DNA of 64,000 bases from Sarcomyxa edulis (taxonomy: Eukaryota; Basidiomycota; Agaricomycetes; Agaricales; Mycenaceae). Made by a program: the position numbers and the translations under genes. The stretch's first letter is position 1. Every line of letters starts with the position of its first letter. The notes under the pieces are model-generated. The model was not told where the DNA came from, ran no database searches, and saw nothing but the letters and a program-made list of their open reading frames with translations. Positions 53,901 through 64,000 of the stretch are shown in pieces. The stretch spans positions 62,001 to 126,000 of the forward strand of contig QUOL01000004.1 of assembly GCA_009761415.1 (NCBI GenBank). The letters are read 5' to 3'.

Positions 53901-54921
53901 CTTCAGCTTCAGGCGCCACACCATCTCGGCCGACCATCGACCAAGACCTCGAACACATCCACGGTCTTCTCTCTCATTTCGGTCGTCTGTCCACTGATCC
54001 CCGGGCCCCTTCCCAAATACTACCCATACCCATACCCATACCCAAAATCACGCTAAGTCCTTCCCTCGGACTTGGACTCGGACTCGGAGAGACAGCCCAA
54101 GACGCCGCCGCACCATGGTCCTGGACATCATCCGAAGCCGTCTCCACAGAAGCCGTCTTATTCCCCTTCCTCATCCACCTCGCAGCTGCACGGGATGATT
54201 CCGAAAGTATGATTTTTTGTCTGGATACAGCTGCTTCTAACGATTCGGCTGTCACATCAACATCAACGTCAACATCAACATCGCCTTCTCCTACTCTGCA
54301 AAACCAAAACCAAGGCCAAAACCAAAATCAAAACCAAAACCAAAACCAAAACCAAAACCAAAACCAAAACCAAAACCAAAACCATAACCACAACCGTCAC
54401 CGCCAACCCTGGAACATCCCCGGTGGGATCGTCAACTGTCTAGACCCAGCATCTGGGAGGTCACCACTACACGTCGCTGCCCTGAACGGCAGCGTTAGAT
54501 GTCTGGGTATGCTTCTCGAGTCCGGTGGTCTGGTACATCTTCGTGATTCCCTAGGGCACACTGCTTTGTATTATGTACGTGCACCGTTCGCCGGCCTCTT
54601 GTTTTTTCATTTTTTCATTTTGACTGTACTGTACTGTGCTTGTGCTGATTGATCATGATATCCGCCATGCATGCACAGGCTGCCCGTCAGGGACACGAAG
54701 ATGCTGTTGACGTTCTCGTCCGAGCTGGTGCTATCCTAGGTGGGTTTGATTATGAAGGGGGTTTCGCTATGCTTGCTGTGAAAACGGCTATACGCACGAA
54801 CGATCAGGTTTCTTTGCGGATTTGGATGAAGACGGGGATGAAGATGCCCGAAGAGTATAAAGATGCCTTTGACTCTTCATGGTCCTTGGATGCGGATGCA
54901 AAGGGACCGACCAAGATGTAG
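50916..54921 (+). CDS. L-asparaginase with ankyrin repeats, coding exon split by a transposon
   Basis: The protein belongs to the type I/ASPG-like asparaginases. The first exon has [20 protein letters not shown] (catalytic Thr). After the inserted element (51143-52235) the frame resumes with [13 protein letters not shown] and [20 protein letters not shown], then [20 protein letters not shown] (second catalytic TD pair) and [40 protein letters not shown] and [19 protein letters not shown] follow. A linker rich in Q-N repeats (54300-54393) precedes ankyrin repeats ([38 protein letters not shown]). The stop is at 54919-54921. Reading straight into the element gives a stop at 51429-51431. The allele is therefore probably null unless the element is spliced out. 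Outside the insertion the gene looks intact. Confidence 0.85.
51136..51142. repeat. target-site duplication, left copy (CCTCGAC)
   Basis: Identical to 52236-52242 on the other side of the element. It marks the insertion point in the asparaginase exon. Confidence 0.85.
51143..52235. mobile_element. 1093-bp non-autonomous TIR DNA transposon inside an exon
   Basis: Both ends begin CCCAGTGAGAA and form imperfect terminal inverted repeats; 45 of the outer 55 bp match (51143-51197 against 52181-52235). The 7-bp sequence CCTCGAC flanks the element on both sides (51136-51142 and 52236-52242). Removing the element plus one flank copy restores the asparaginase frame perfectly (SGTSTPTPTP...). Subterminal regions hold several TCGAATTAGATCGA-like motifs. 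No transposase frame is seen. The interior has an exon/intron-like stretch near 51480-51760, suggesting captured host sequence. The 7-8 bp target duplication would fit a hAT- or P-like family, but the ends do not settle it. Confidence 0.88.
52236..52242. repeat. target-site duplication, right copy (CCTCGAC)
   Basis: Right-hand copy of the duplicated target. It is followed at once by a (TCCCAC)n tract (52243-52271) that codes for Thr-Pro repeats in the host frame. Confidence 0.85.
54300..54393 (+). repeat. in-frame (AAAACC)n hexanucleotide repeat coding for Gln-Asn
   Basis: Around 14 tandem hexamers code for alternating Gln and Asn in the linker between the asparaginase catalytic domain and the ankyrin repeats. 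The tract is interrupted once by a Gly codon and ends in His-Asn variants. Unit number can vary without frameshift. Confidence 0.85.
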
Positions 54922-55004
54922 TACTGTGGTATACAAAACTCAACTCCAAATAGAATAGAAATTTGTTTGAAAAGTGTACATCCAATTGCAACAAATAAAC
55001 ACCC

Positions 55005-56849
55005 TCATACATATACAATACTATCCTCCATACTCGCATCACGGTCCTCCTGTTCCTGCTGAACCGACGTGTCGGCAGAGTTGGACTCATCTTCCGACGA
55101 CTCGGACATGTTACGATACAAACTACTGAGGAACAGAGGAAGCTGATCGCGACCAAAGGTGAACGGGGCATTCAAAAAAGCCAATTTCTCCACGAAATCG
55201 GGTGATTCTTTGTCGAGCTCCATTGGGATGTAATGGACGGTTTCGTTAAGGTGACTTTCGTCTTCTGGTTGGGCTTTCTCTTTGTCACTGGCGTCGTAGC
55301 ATAGTCGTAGAGTGAAGTTCAGACCTTCGTAATGCATGCATGCAAAGGTAAGTGACCCATCGCGATCAAATTCGACGAAAACAAAGAGACGCTCAGCGAC
55401 GTACTATGTTGATCTTTCGTCGCATCCTCCATATTCACATAAGTGTACACGCACACCATCGTCCATTCATCCAGGTTCAATTCCGGAAACGGGGCTGGCT
55501 GCGATTTCATACTGGTGACCAGCAGATTAGTTAGATCTTCGTAGAACTTGATGACTTCTGCCGTTTTCGGTTCGTTGTTGCCTAGGATGGCTGGGGCTCT
55601 GCTGCGGGACGCGGATGAGGGTGGGTTGCGAGATGTGTTCTTGTTGGCGTTTAGGGTTTTGGACCTTTCGATCTCGATGTTGAGCTCGTAGCGCGTGTCT
55701 CGTTCTGAAGGCCAAGGATTAGGATTAGGCGATGGGGGAAGGGGAAGGGAGATGAGGACGCACCGATTTGTTCCAATTCAGCTATTCGTTTGTCTTTATC
55801 TGCAATGACCGCGTCCTTTTCCTTCACCACATCTTTCCAATTGTCGACTTCATTGACAAGGTCTCTCTTTTCCTCGTCAGCTGCTTCTCGCGTGAGGAGG
55901 TAAAGAACGGAGCTCGTCCCAGTCCGCGACAAAGGTTCCACACGAGCTAGTTGAGAGGTCAACTCTTTGACTGTTGCTTGAAGAGCTGGAATATACGATT
56001 GAATCACTGCGTAGAGCTAGAATAGAACCATGATGTGAATGTACCCTCAATTCTAGCTTCGTAAACAACGTGTTGTCGCTCGAGTAGCATCTCAGGTTCA
56101 GTTGTTCGGATCGCGAGGCTCTCATTGAGTTGGGCTGTCATACTGGCCAGCTGTGCTTCGTACTATAGGTGGAAATAGATCAGCCTGCGGGACAAATCAT
56201 GAGGAAAGATGTACTCACATCCGTGACTTTCCTGCGTAAACGCTCCAGCTCCTTCGTATTACTCGCCGAATTCGGTGGCCGTCTGGGTTTCTTGACGACT
56301 AGAGGTGTCGCAGCGATAGCATCAATCTCCTCAGCAGCTTCTCGCAGATTGGCGTCTCCCTCAGCGTCTCCCTCTTCCGTTTCATCTATAATCTCGATGG
56401 CCTGAACAGGTTCGACCTTCCGCGCGGATTTAGGAGGACCGATCTTGTCTTTTCCCTTTCCTTTACCCTTCCCATTGACTGCGCTAGTACCACGAACAGG
56501 AGCTTGCCTTGCCTTGGCCTTGGGGGCTGGTGGCTCGACGGCGTCAGGCTCGTCTTCCCCCGACGTAACGTTCACATGCTCGACTTCCTCGATCTCTGGT
56601 GCCTCCTCTGACCGTTGACGTTTAGCGTTCTTGCGCTTTCCTGCAGCCGTTGCGCCAGAAGCAGGCTTCGACGATGGGCCCGAAACGTTTCGGGAATTTG
56701 GTTTGTTGGTTGTGCGAGCCACGGTCGCGATTCGTTTTGGAGCAGCCGGCGTGGCGAAACTTCCTGAGAGCAGGGGATCAGATTTTTCAATTCTGGGGGT
56801 ATAGAGTGGTGAACGCACCAAAATCTTCGTCAGAGGCGATGCCAGACAT
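55005..56849 (-). CDS. PCS1: monopolin complex subunit Csm1/Pcs1
   Basis: This is a kinetochore-linked chromosome segregation factor. The start at 56847-56849 gives MSGIASDEDFG, then a basic, Pro/Ala-rich region with an acidic patch (EEAPEIEEVEHVNVTSGEDE). Coiled-coil segments follow (TKELERLRRKVTDYEAQLAS, DEEKRDLVNEVDNWKDVVKE, DAVIADKDKRIAELEQIERD). The C-terminal globular Csm1/Pcs1 domain starts KTAEVIKFYEDLTNLLVTSM, then WTMVCVYTYVNMEDATKDQH, LNFTLRLCYDA, YIPMELDKESPDFVEKLAFL and PFTFGRDQLPLFLSSLYRNM. An acidic tail ends at 55005-55007. The domain order and length fit the family. Confidence 0.85.
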
Positions 56850-57176
56850 GTTACTGAATATAGACTTCTGAAAACTTGTGATCAACGCGAGCGAGACAAG
56901 ACGCGTTCAGCTTTCAAAAATAACATTCGCACATATGCGCCCTCAGACTATTACAGCTACAAGACCTGTCACTGGATCACCAAGTGGAAAATTGAAACTG
57001 ATTAAAAGATCGATGGGCGTATATGTTCAATCGTATGCTTGACAAATGTTTGAAGTCAGGCTTCGATATCAATACAAAGTCGATTTTCATGCGTATCAGT
57101 CCATGCTAATAGAAATAAAGTACAAATGCATAGTAGTGAGAATCCATATGACTACACCCGATAACTGACACTCCCT
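56850..57176. other. intergenic region, no gene seen
   Basis: About 330 bp between the Pcs1 start and the stop of the CRA-domain gene. Nothing recognisable beyond the expected promoter and 3' UTR. Confidence 0.4.
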
Positions 57177-58479
57177 TCATGTCTTGCTGTCCAAAAATTG
57201 CCGAAGATCGAACATCGGCACAGACTGCAAAGATTATAAGAATTCGGAGCGGTTTTGACAAGATTTGGCCTTACCTCGTCCGTTTCTTTATCATTTCCTT
57301 TCGACATGCTGTGTGGTGTGTTGGACGCGGAGGGAGGCAATTGCACACCTGGTGGTCGACGATCTACTGGAGGAGGCTTGATACGTAGATCGTGCATGAA
57401 AGACCACACGGTCGAAGTATGTCGTGTGCACAACTCCAGAAACGAGACAGCTGGAAGTCCTGTTCTATCTGTAGCAAGGCAAAGAAGTAAGGGAAAGCTC
57501 ATGCAACGATGCCTTCGACTTACATAGGATCGCGCTGTTGATCTGATCTGCGACAGCCTCTCGTCTCTCCTGACTAAGGTATCTTGACATGACGCTCTCC
57601 TCGGGAACTGGGGCAAGAATAAGCCCACCGACGAGGGCAAGTTCATCTATATAAGTGGCTCGGTCTTTCGGATCTGGCAGCATACTAGCCGTCATGTAGA
57701 GTTTCTGCGCCTTCAAGAGTAGTTCGGACTGTACGCCTTCACGATCTAAGTTAGAATCTACTTCGTGTGAAGAGTCCTCGAGAGGTATACTAGATTCCGG
57801 AGGCTCTAGGTTGCTGACATGGGAGTTCGGTGGGTCGTATTCGAGAGGGATAGTCCTTGAAGCTTCGATGAAGGCAAGAATACGAAGGTTCAAGGAGAGA
57901 TGGGCGGGATCGACAGAAGTAGATGGAATGTATCCGTTCTGAGCTGATGTTGGTTTTGATTCCTTGATATGATGAGATCTGGACTCGGCAGACTCGGTGG
58001 ATGACAGAACCGAGGGAAAATATTTGTTGAGGAGGTCGGTCGCATCGTCCACGCGACCAGAAAGTATGTGAGTTCTGACCTCTGCAATGGATCGAGTAAG
58101 GCTCTCGAACATACGTGAGCTATAGCAGTGATACTCACGTTCTCGATGTTGGACCAGCCGCAGAACCTCTTCCGGTAACTCAGAATCACTGCTATCCAGC
58201 GATTTACGCGGTTTCATGATCTCGTCCCCATCAGCGTCTAGATGTCTGATAGCACTATCATGGGCGAAAGCTCGGGCTGTCGAAGAATAACAGTTATGGC
58301 AAAGATAATCGAGTATAAGGGCGCGCTGCAGGAGACCAAAACAAAAGTGAGTTTCCAGCTTGAACGATGGCATTGAAGACAAGCTAGAATAGTACAAGAT
58401 GTGCTGGAGTTGGATTCATAAGCTGGCTGTTCGTCACGGTCGTCTTTGATTCTACGCGAACGCGAGAGTGTTGGCTCAT
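57177..58479 (-). CDS. LisH-CTLH-CRA domain protein (GID/RanBPM-like)
   Basis: The start at 58477-58479 gives MSQHSRVRVESKTTVTNSQL-MNPTPAHL. It joins RALILDYLCHNCYSSTARAF, a LisH motif. A CTLH-like segment follows (LVQHREQVRTHILSGRVDDA, TDLLNKYFPSVL). The CRA part has LRILAFIEASRTIPLEY, LLLKAQKLYMTASMLPDPKD and SQERREAVADQINSAIL. The last short exon gives SVPMFDLRQFLDSKT and the stop at 57177-57179. No SPRY domain is visible. Proteins of this domain set are scaffolds of CTLH/GID ubiquitin ligases. The exact orthologue (Gid8, RanBPM-like or a fungal-specific relative) is open. Confidence 0.75.
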
Positions 58480-58749
58480 GGTCGTTTGAAGAGAAAGGGG
58501 CACGCAACTCGCCGCGTTGACCTGGGCCGGCGGCTATGGACAGCAACATTCCGCATTCAATGATCGGGTTCATATTCATCGACTCGGATAGCCATCTTGT
58601 ACGCTCAATTGTACGTCCGTCCAAAAATATCCTCGTTTAACTCATGTACCTGCGTATTTAATGTATTCGGAAGTCCAAAGCTCGTACAAGAAACGCAAGA
58701 TACTTGTCCAATGAGAGTATATGAACATGAGATTTTGTCTACGTCAGGG

Positions 58750-60705
58750 CTATGTTGCATTAGTACTGGAAGTCCGACCTCGACCTCGTGGATGAATGAC
58801 TCGCTCTGGAGACGACGACGCGTCGTGTGTTTGAGATAACGGGTCGCTGTCTAACAGCCCACTTTCTTCTTCCCCCATCCGACTTCTGGCAGATATTGAG
58901 CCATGTCGGCGATTTGGGTGGCGAGAACGGTATATGAATGATTGAGTAACAATGGTTATGTCGAAGACGAGTGTTCCACCACTTCCAAGGAGATATCTAT
59001 GAGATGGTCAGATTTGTCGCGTCAAAGATTGTACTTAGAGAAGGACTTGCGGAATAGATTCTTTGATGAAAGCCGTAGCTTCCGGTTCAGGAAGAGAGAC
59101 GTTGGGTGATGTAAGGATAGATGCTACATAGAAGGAATTCCCAAGAAATGCAAAGACAAATAGATACATTGATAAACCCTGGGCGTATAAGTCAATCAGC
59201 TGGTGAGATATAGTGCGGAGTGACGCAACAAGTCCTTACCTCCACAGATTTTCTAACAAACTGGGTGATCATCAGACAATAAGTATACTTCGTAACTGGA
59301 GAATGATAATACGCACGTTTTTCCAGATTTGGGGCAAGCGCGAAGTCAGATAGAGCGTAGTGCAGAGCCACGCGAAGATGCGGCCTATGACACGCTCGTC
59401 GGAAGGTTTAGTAGGACGAGGGTGATCATGAGTTGGTGGTGGATCGTCGGGGATCGCAAATTCTAGGTTGATAGAAACGGCATCTGCATCAATTGGTGTA
59501 ACAGATGGAAGGTCTTCAAAAGCAACGTGTGTCGGATGTGGAGTATAAAGTGCTCTGCCGAATAATACCTGCCCAACATGGGTACTCGTAGGAGTTACGA
59601 TACCACGTTGGCCCCCTACAAAGGTTCCAAAACCAAATAGGGCCCAAGCACCCAAGAAGACAATGCTGGCTCCACGCCGACTCGCACTTGCTCTCGACCG
59701 ATGTCTCTGGGTACCCACACTCTCTAATTCTGCCTCATTCCCCAAGTCAGCGTCCCGCTGTAGGGACCGTCCTCTATCCAGCGATTCTACAAGCCCATCC
59801 GCTACCAACGTCGAACCGGCTTGCGTAGGTTGAACAGTACTTCTGGCCAACACCTGGCCCTGAAGATGTCCGATGCTAGCCCCCCGTCTTCCACGCTCAG
59901 TGCTCCAGGACACGCGTTTTCGTCCACTGTCATGACCACGTTCCGAGTGGAAGCTATCCGCCAATGCAGTAAGAACGTTTTCGTCCACCTCGTCATCGTC
60001 TGCCGCCCTCGATAACCGACTCCCCGAGCGATCATGAAAACGATCGACACTCTGTCTCTGCCATCGCCCGTGATGATATCGTGGGTCAGAGTGCTCGTCT
60101 TGAGCAGCTAGAGCTGCGGCTGCTGCAACATTCGAAGCTGCCGCAGCTAGAGTCCGGTAATGTGGGGCTCCTCTGTCAATGGACATCCGGCGAGCGACAG
60201 AGGAGGTAGAGCGATATCGGCCATGGCCGAACGATGGGGGTGGAGGTTTGGCACGTCGGTAGTAGAAATATTGGCCCACCAGAGTGAAGTCGACAAAGAC
60301 GAAATAAGTGGCAAGCCAAGTCTGATATACTTCATGAACACAACACAAGTGGAGTTCGGCATAATACACTCACTTGAAATGGAAGTTGATGGGTAAGAAT
60401 ACAACCGATTAAATTGGAGAGGTCGCCTGGACTGGACGTCAGTGACTTTCGTACTATGAGGTCTCAGAAGAAGACCGACCTAAAAACCAATTGGCAAGAA
60501 AAGGAAGAGCAAGGCCCTCGCTCGATTGCCGCCGGATGTTTTCGAATACCTGGCTGGGAGGATGTTAGTGACGCTAGCCATGAAGTCTATGGCGCGATAG
60601 GACGCCATTGACACCGAGGAGTGGTACTTACGGAAACTGAGCTCCAAGCCAACAGCCTATAGAGCAGTAACCCAGGAATTCGCTGACCGTCGATAGCCCT
60701 GCCAT
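58750..60705 (-). CDS. PQ-loop vacuolar membrane transporter (Ypq1-like)
   Basis: This is a seven-helix PQ-loop protein of the vacuolar cationic amino-acid exporter type. The start at 60703-60705 gives MAGLSTVSEFLGYCSIGCWL, then AQFPQVFENIRRQSSEGLAL with the first PQ motif, LANWFLGDLSNLIGCILTHQ and TWLATYFVFVDFTLVGQYFY. A long cytosolic loop of about 250 residues rich in Arg/Ser follows. The second PQ motif is in TSRLPQIWKNVRFVRKSVEG, then LSMYLFVFAFLGNSFYVASI and GSGGTLVFDITIVTQSFIY. The intron at 58997-59050 has a GC donor. The stop is at 58750-58752. The first exon is partly copied in the repeats to the right. Confidence 0.87.
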
Positions 60706-60980
60706 CGAGTTGATCGTCCAAGTCAAGACCCAAGATGAGACGCCTCGCGCTCACGGCCGCCCTTTGACTAATGAAGCGAACTCAGAGCTAGTCCCGAGGG
60801 CTTATTCGGTCAAAACGATCACTTTCAATTTAGATGGTATTACGGATCAGAGTCGTAGAGACAAGTTGAATCTCAATTACATTGCACTAGGGTATAGATT
60901 TGCAGTAAACGTAAGGTCCGTACTGTAGGGTCCAAAAGTCCAATACTGACAACTATAAATCGTCGAGCTTTGACTTTGAC

Positions 60981-61814
60981 TTAGTCGTAGTGTAGCCAAT
61001 CGTCAAAGTTGGTATAAGGGATGGTGGTTCCTGTCGCAGTCCAAGCAAGAAGAGGGTCCCACCAGTTGGAAACTACCTGGGCAGAGTTCCTGAGAAAGAG
61101 ATAGTTATGAGACAATGAGGAATATGAACTGGAACTAGAACATACACGGGCCATGTAGTAACATCGGCATCTGTAAAGGCACCGTAGATGAAGTCGATGT
61201 AGTTCTGCTGGGTGATGGGGCAACCACCAGTTTGCCAAGCACATTCACCAACGATACCGGCATAGATCTTGAGAGAGTCCAAAGTAGTTTGATTAGTTAG
61301 GCGCAGAAGGACAAGAAGGAGTACCGAAGGAGTACCGAACGTACGTTATAGTTCAAGTGAGGGAGGTCCGCAGGGGCAGGAAGGGTAATTCCAGGGTTCC
61401 TGCATCCAACGAGGAATACCAATGTAGCGGCCTGGTACATGAAATTCAACACGAGGAATCAAGCAAAAAAATAGACAGAACTATGTACATCTTGGCATGT
61501 TGCAGCGGCAACGCAGTTTTTCTCGCTCCAGAGATCGGTAGAAGCGGTGGAATTGATAGTGGAGATGCACTCGCCAACCTAAGGTGAATTTACGAATTAC
61601 AATTGGTAGGAAGGATGCTTTGCAGAGAGTAACTCACTACACTGACACAAGCTGTGCTAAAAAAGCCTACATCCTTATAGATGCCAATGTACTTCTCCGC
61701 CTCAACGCAGTCTTGAGAGAGGCGAGCGGAGAGTGGGGAACGGGAAGGTAAGACTGCAGCAGAGGCAAAGGCTATCTGGAGGAGGGCCAGAGCGAGAGTG
61801 GGGTACAATTGCAT
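60981..61814 (-). CDS. small secreted cysteine-rich protein, copy A
   Basis: The start at 61812-61814 gives a signal peptide (MQLYPTLALALLQIAFASAA) and VLPSRSPLSARLSQDCVEAE. Further exons add VVGECISTINSTASTDLWSE, NCVAAATCQD, VFLVGCRNPGITLPAPADLP, IYAGIVGECAWQTGGCPITQ-QNYIDFIYGAF, and a last exon QVVSNWWDPLLAWTATGTTI ending HYD (stop 60981-60983). Eight Cys in the mature part could form four disulfides. A minus-strand TATAAAA at 61894-61900 lies about 80 bp upstream. I do not recognise a characterised family; similar small secreted proteins occur in mushrooms without known function. A near-identical paralogue follows at 62566-63374. Confidence 0.8.
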
Positions 61815-62565
61815 AGTGAAAATGTTGATGAACGACTGTAGATTGAGGGGTTATCAGACGTAGAACTGATGAAGATGTTACCCATGCATGCAGTTTTATA
61901 GAGAGACGGCCGCGGCGAAGGATGACCGGGATAGAGGAAATGGTCACTGGCATGCCGAGGCAAGATCATCGATCATGGCCAGAAGAAATTCCTCGCTACC
62001 CAGACGCAACCTAGGTGACAGAAATGAGGAAACCAGTGCCATTGAATCGCAGATCCATGTGAGTATGTCATGATTATCTGCATGCATCACGATACGGTGT
62101 AGGTCCGAGTCTAGAGACCGCCCAGAAAACGAACTTGCCAGTGAAAGACTCTACTTGCAGGCACAGCCATCACGTGGACGTCGCGTTCTTACACGCTCGT
62201 GCCAAACAATCATCGATTAATCATCCCCGACCAACCGACCGAGTTTACAATAACTCAGGAATTCGCTGACCGTCGATAGCCCTGCCATCGAGTTGATCTT
62301 CCGAGTCAAGGCTCAAGAGGAGACGCCTCCGCGCTCACGGCCGCCGCCGTTTGATTAATGAAGCGAACTCAGAGCTAGTCGAGGGCTTATTCGGTCAAAC
62401 GATCACTTTCAATGGCATGCAGATACTGGTATTATAGATCAGAGTCGTAGAGACAAGTTGAGTGTTCTCAATTACACTGCACTAGGGTATGGAGTTGCAA
62501 TAACCGTTCGTAAGTATACGGTCCGAAAAATCCAATGACAACTATTGCAATAATTTGACCTCCAC
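61815..62565. other. spacer between secreted-protein copies with PQ-loop 5' remnant
   Basis: The left 250 bp are the promoter of copy A. The segment from about 62262 to 62500 is a duplicate of the PQ-loop promoter and exon-1 start, with small indels. The remnant ATG is followed by GLSTVSEFL-type codons and then unrelated sequence, so it is not a gene. Confidence 0.65.
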
Positions 62566-63374
62566 TTATGCGTAGTGGAGCCAATCATCGAAGTTGGTGT
62601 AAGGAATGGTGATCCCAGTCGCAGTCCAAGCAAGAATAGGATCCCAGAAGTTTGTAACAACATCCGCAGAGCTCCTGCAAACAAGGATGAGGGCAAGAGA
62701 CAATGAGATAACATGGTATAGAACATACACGGGCCATGTAGTAACACCGGCATCTGAAAAGGCACCGTAGATGAAGTCGATGTAGTTCTGCTGGGTAATA
62801 GGGCAGCCACCAGCTTGCCAAGCACAGTCACCAACGATACCGGCATAGACCTTGAAAGTTGAACGAACATTGATCAGCTAAGTGTAGAAGGACAAAAACT
62901 ACCAGACATACATTGTAGTCCAAGTGGGGGAGGTCTGCAGCGGCAGGGAGAGTAATCCCAGGGTTGGTGCATCCAACCACGAATACCACTGAGGAGGCCT
63001 GGTGCTCGGAGTCAGTACGACGGACACAAGGAGTAGACAGAACCATGAACCTCTTGGCATGTCGCAGCGGCAACGCAACTTTTCTCGCTCCATAGATCTG
63101 TGGAAGCGGTAGAGTTGATGGTGGAGATGCAATGGCCAACCTGAGGAAAATTCATGGGTAAACATCGCTACGAGAAATGCTTTGTAGAAAGTCTACTCAC
63201 TACCTGGGCACACGCGAGACTATAAAAGCCTGACGGGTTGATGCCGATGTACTTCTCCGCCTCGACACACTCCTGAGAGAGGCGTGCGGAGAGTGGGGAG
63301 CGGGAAGGTAAAACTGCAGCAGAGGCGGAAGCTATCTGGAGGAGGGCCAAAGCGAGAGCGGGGTACAATTGCAT
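62566..63374 (-). CDS. small secreted cysteine-rich protein, copy B
   Basis: Paralogue of the gene at 60981-61814 with the same exon layout. The start at 63372-63374 gives MQLYPALALALLQIASASAA. The rest includes SRLSQECVEAEKYIGI-type sequence, VVGHCISTINSTASTDLWSE, FVVGCTNPGITLPAAADLPH, VYAGIVGDCAWQAGGCPITQ, FIYGAFSDAGVTTWP and VVTNFWDPILAWTATGITIP, ending HYA at stop 62566-62568. All eight Cys are kept. The TATAAA at 63465-63470 and the flanking promoter match copy A, so expression may be shared. Both copies look intact. The function is unknown. Confidence 0.8.
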
Positions 63375-64000
63375 AGTAAAGATGTAGTAGGGGGGTAATG
63401 AACGACGTAGGTTGAGGGCTTATCAGACGTAGAGCTGATAAGTATAGTGACCCATGGATGCAGCTTTATAGGAAGAGTTTGCGGCGAGGGATGACCGGGA
63501 TGGAGGAAACGGACTCTGGTATGCCGAGGCAAGATCATGCCCACAAGTAAATCCTCGCTACCCAAATGCAACCTAGGCGACCGAAATGACAAAAGACATC
63601 ACTGCCCTTGAGTTCATGTGAGGCCATCATAATGTGTAGATCCGAGTCTAGGAACCGCACAGAAGACGAATAGACTCCAAGTGACCAAGTCTACAAACGA
63701 ACTTGCCAGAGAAAGAAGAAGCACAGCCACCACGTGGACGTCGCGTTCTTACACGCTCGTGACAAACAACCATCCCCGACCAACCGACCGAGTTTACAGT
63801 AACCCAGGAATTTGCTGACCGTCGATAGCCCTACCATCGAGTTGATCGTCCGAGTCAAGACCTCAGATGAGATGCCTCGCGCTCACGGCCGCCCTTTGAC
63901 CATTGAAGCGAACTCAGAGGGTTTATTCAGTCGAACGATCACTTTCAATTTAGATAATGGTATTACGGATCAGAGTCGTAGAGACAAGTTGAATGTTCTC
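63375..64000. other. right-edge spacer: promoter of copy B and third repeat start
   Basis: The first 250 bp match the upstream region of copy A. From about 63800 on the sequence repeats the PQ-loop 5' remnant. No intact gene is seen before the window ends. Confidence 0.6.

Larger units (their letters stand above)
60660..64000. repeat. tandem segmental duplication, unit about 1.55-1.6 kb, at least two full units plus a third start
   Basis: The segment starting GCTGACCGTCGATAGCCC recurs at about 60682, 62275 and 63814 (spacing 1593 and 1539 bp). Each copy continues with the same 200-bp sequence (GAAGCGAACTCAGAG, TCAGAGTCGTAGAGACAAG). Units one and two each hold one secreted-protein gene. The third begins before the window edge, so a third gene copy is expected beyond. 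Copies two and three carry only the promoter and about the first dozen codons of the PQ-loop gene. Confidence 0.88.

Overview
The window is about 64 kb of nuclear DNA from a filamentous basidiomycete, most likely an Agaricomycete. The genes are dense and strongly interrupted, with many introns of roughly 50-70 nt, and they lie on both strands with short intergenic gaps. The conserved proteins are typically fungal: a bifunctional tryptophan synthase, SEC66, the monopolin subunit Csm1/Pcs1, and a CDP-diacylglycerol-dependent phosphatidylserine synthase. I reconstructed the gene models by following open frames across GT..AG (occasionally GC..AG) junctions. Exact exon ends are inference unless a position is given.

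Left part (1-18.4 kb). A partial AN1 zinc-finger gene is followed by a syntaxin (SSO-type) gene, argininosuccinate lyase, an intron-containing tRNA-Glu, a second syntaxin gene in the opposite orientation, phosphatidylinositol synthase, a large AAA ATPase, NSE1 (Smc5/6 RING subunit), phosphatidylserine synthase and the primase large subunit PRI2. Two CDP-alcohol phosphatidyltransferases that compete for CDP-DAG thus sit within 7 kb of each other.

Middle part (18.8-42 kb). A 5.5 kb gene for a disordered Ser/Pro-rich protein is followed by a USP7/UBP15-type deubiquitinase, SEC66, mitochondrial citrate synthase, an unrecognised protein with a Pro/Gln/Gly-rich tail, the PP2A B56 regulatory subunit, and a cytosolic HSP70 whose promoter carries an array of GAA units spaced 10 bp apart.

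Right part (42-64 kb). A PhoD-like phosphatase gene is split into about 25 exons, five of them only 7-16 nt long. It is followed by a class II aldolase-like gene, tryptophan synthase, and a divergent L-asparaginase gene with ankyrin repeats. The asparaginase coding sequence is interrupted by a 1093-bp terminal-inverted-repeat element flanked by a 7-bp target duplication. Next come Csm1/Pcs1, a LisH-CTLH-CRA protein and a PQ-loop vacuolar transporter. The window ends in a tandem segmental duplication that carries small secreted cysteine-rich protein genes.

The most notable observations are the transposon insertion inside the asparaginase exon, which appears to carry a captured gene fragment, the microexon cluster in the PhoD-like gene, and the tandem array that drags along truncated 5' ends of the PQ-loop gene. 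I see no secondary-metabolite cluster, CRISPR array or viral element.
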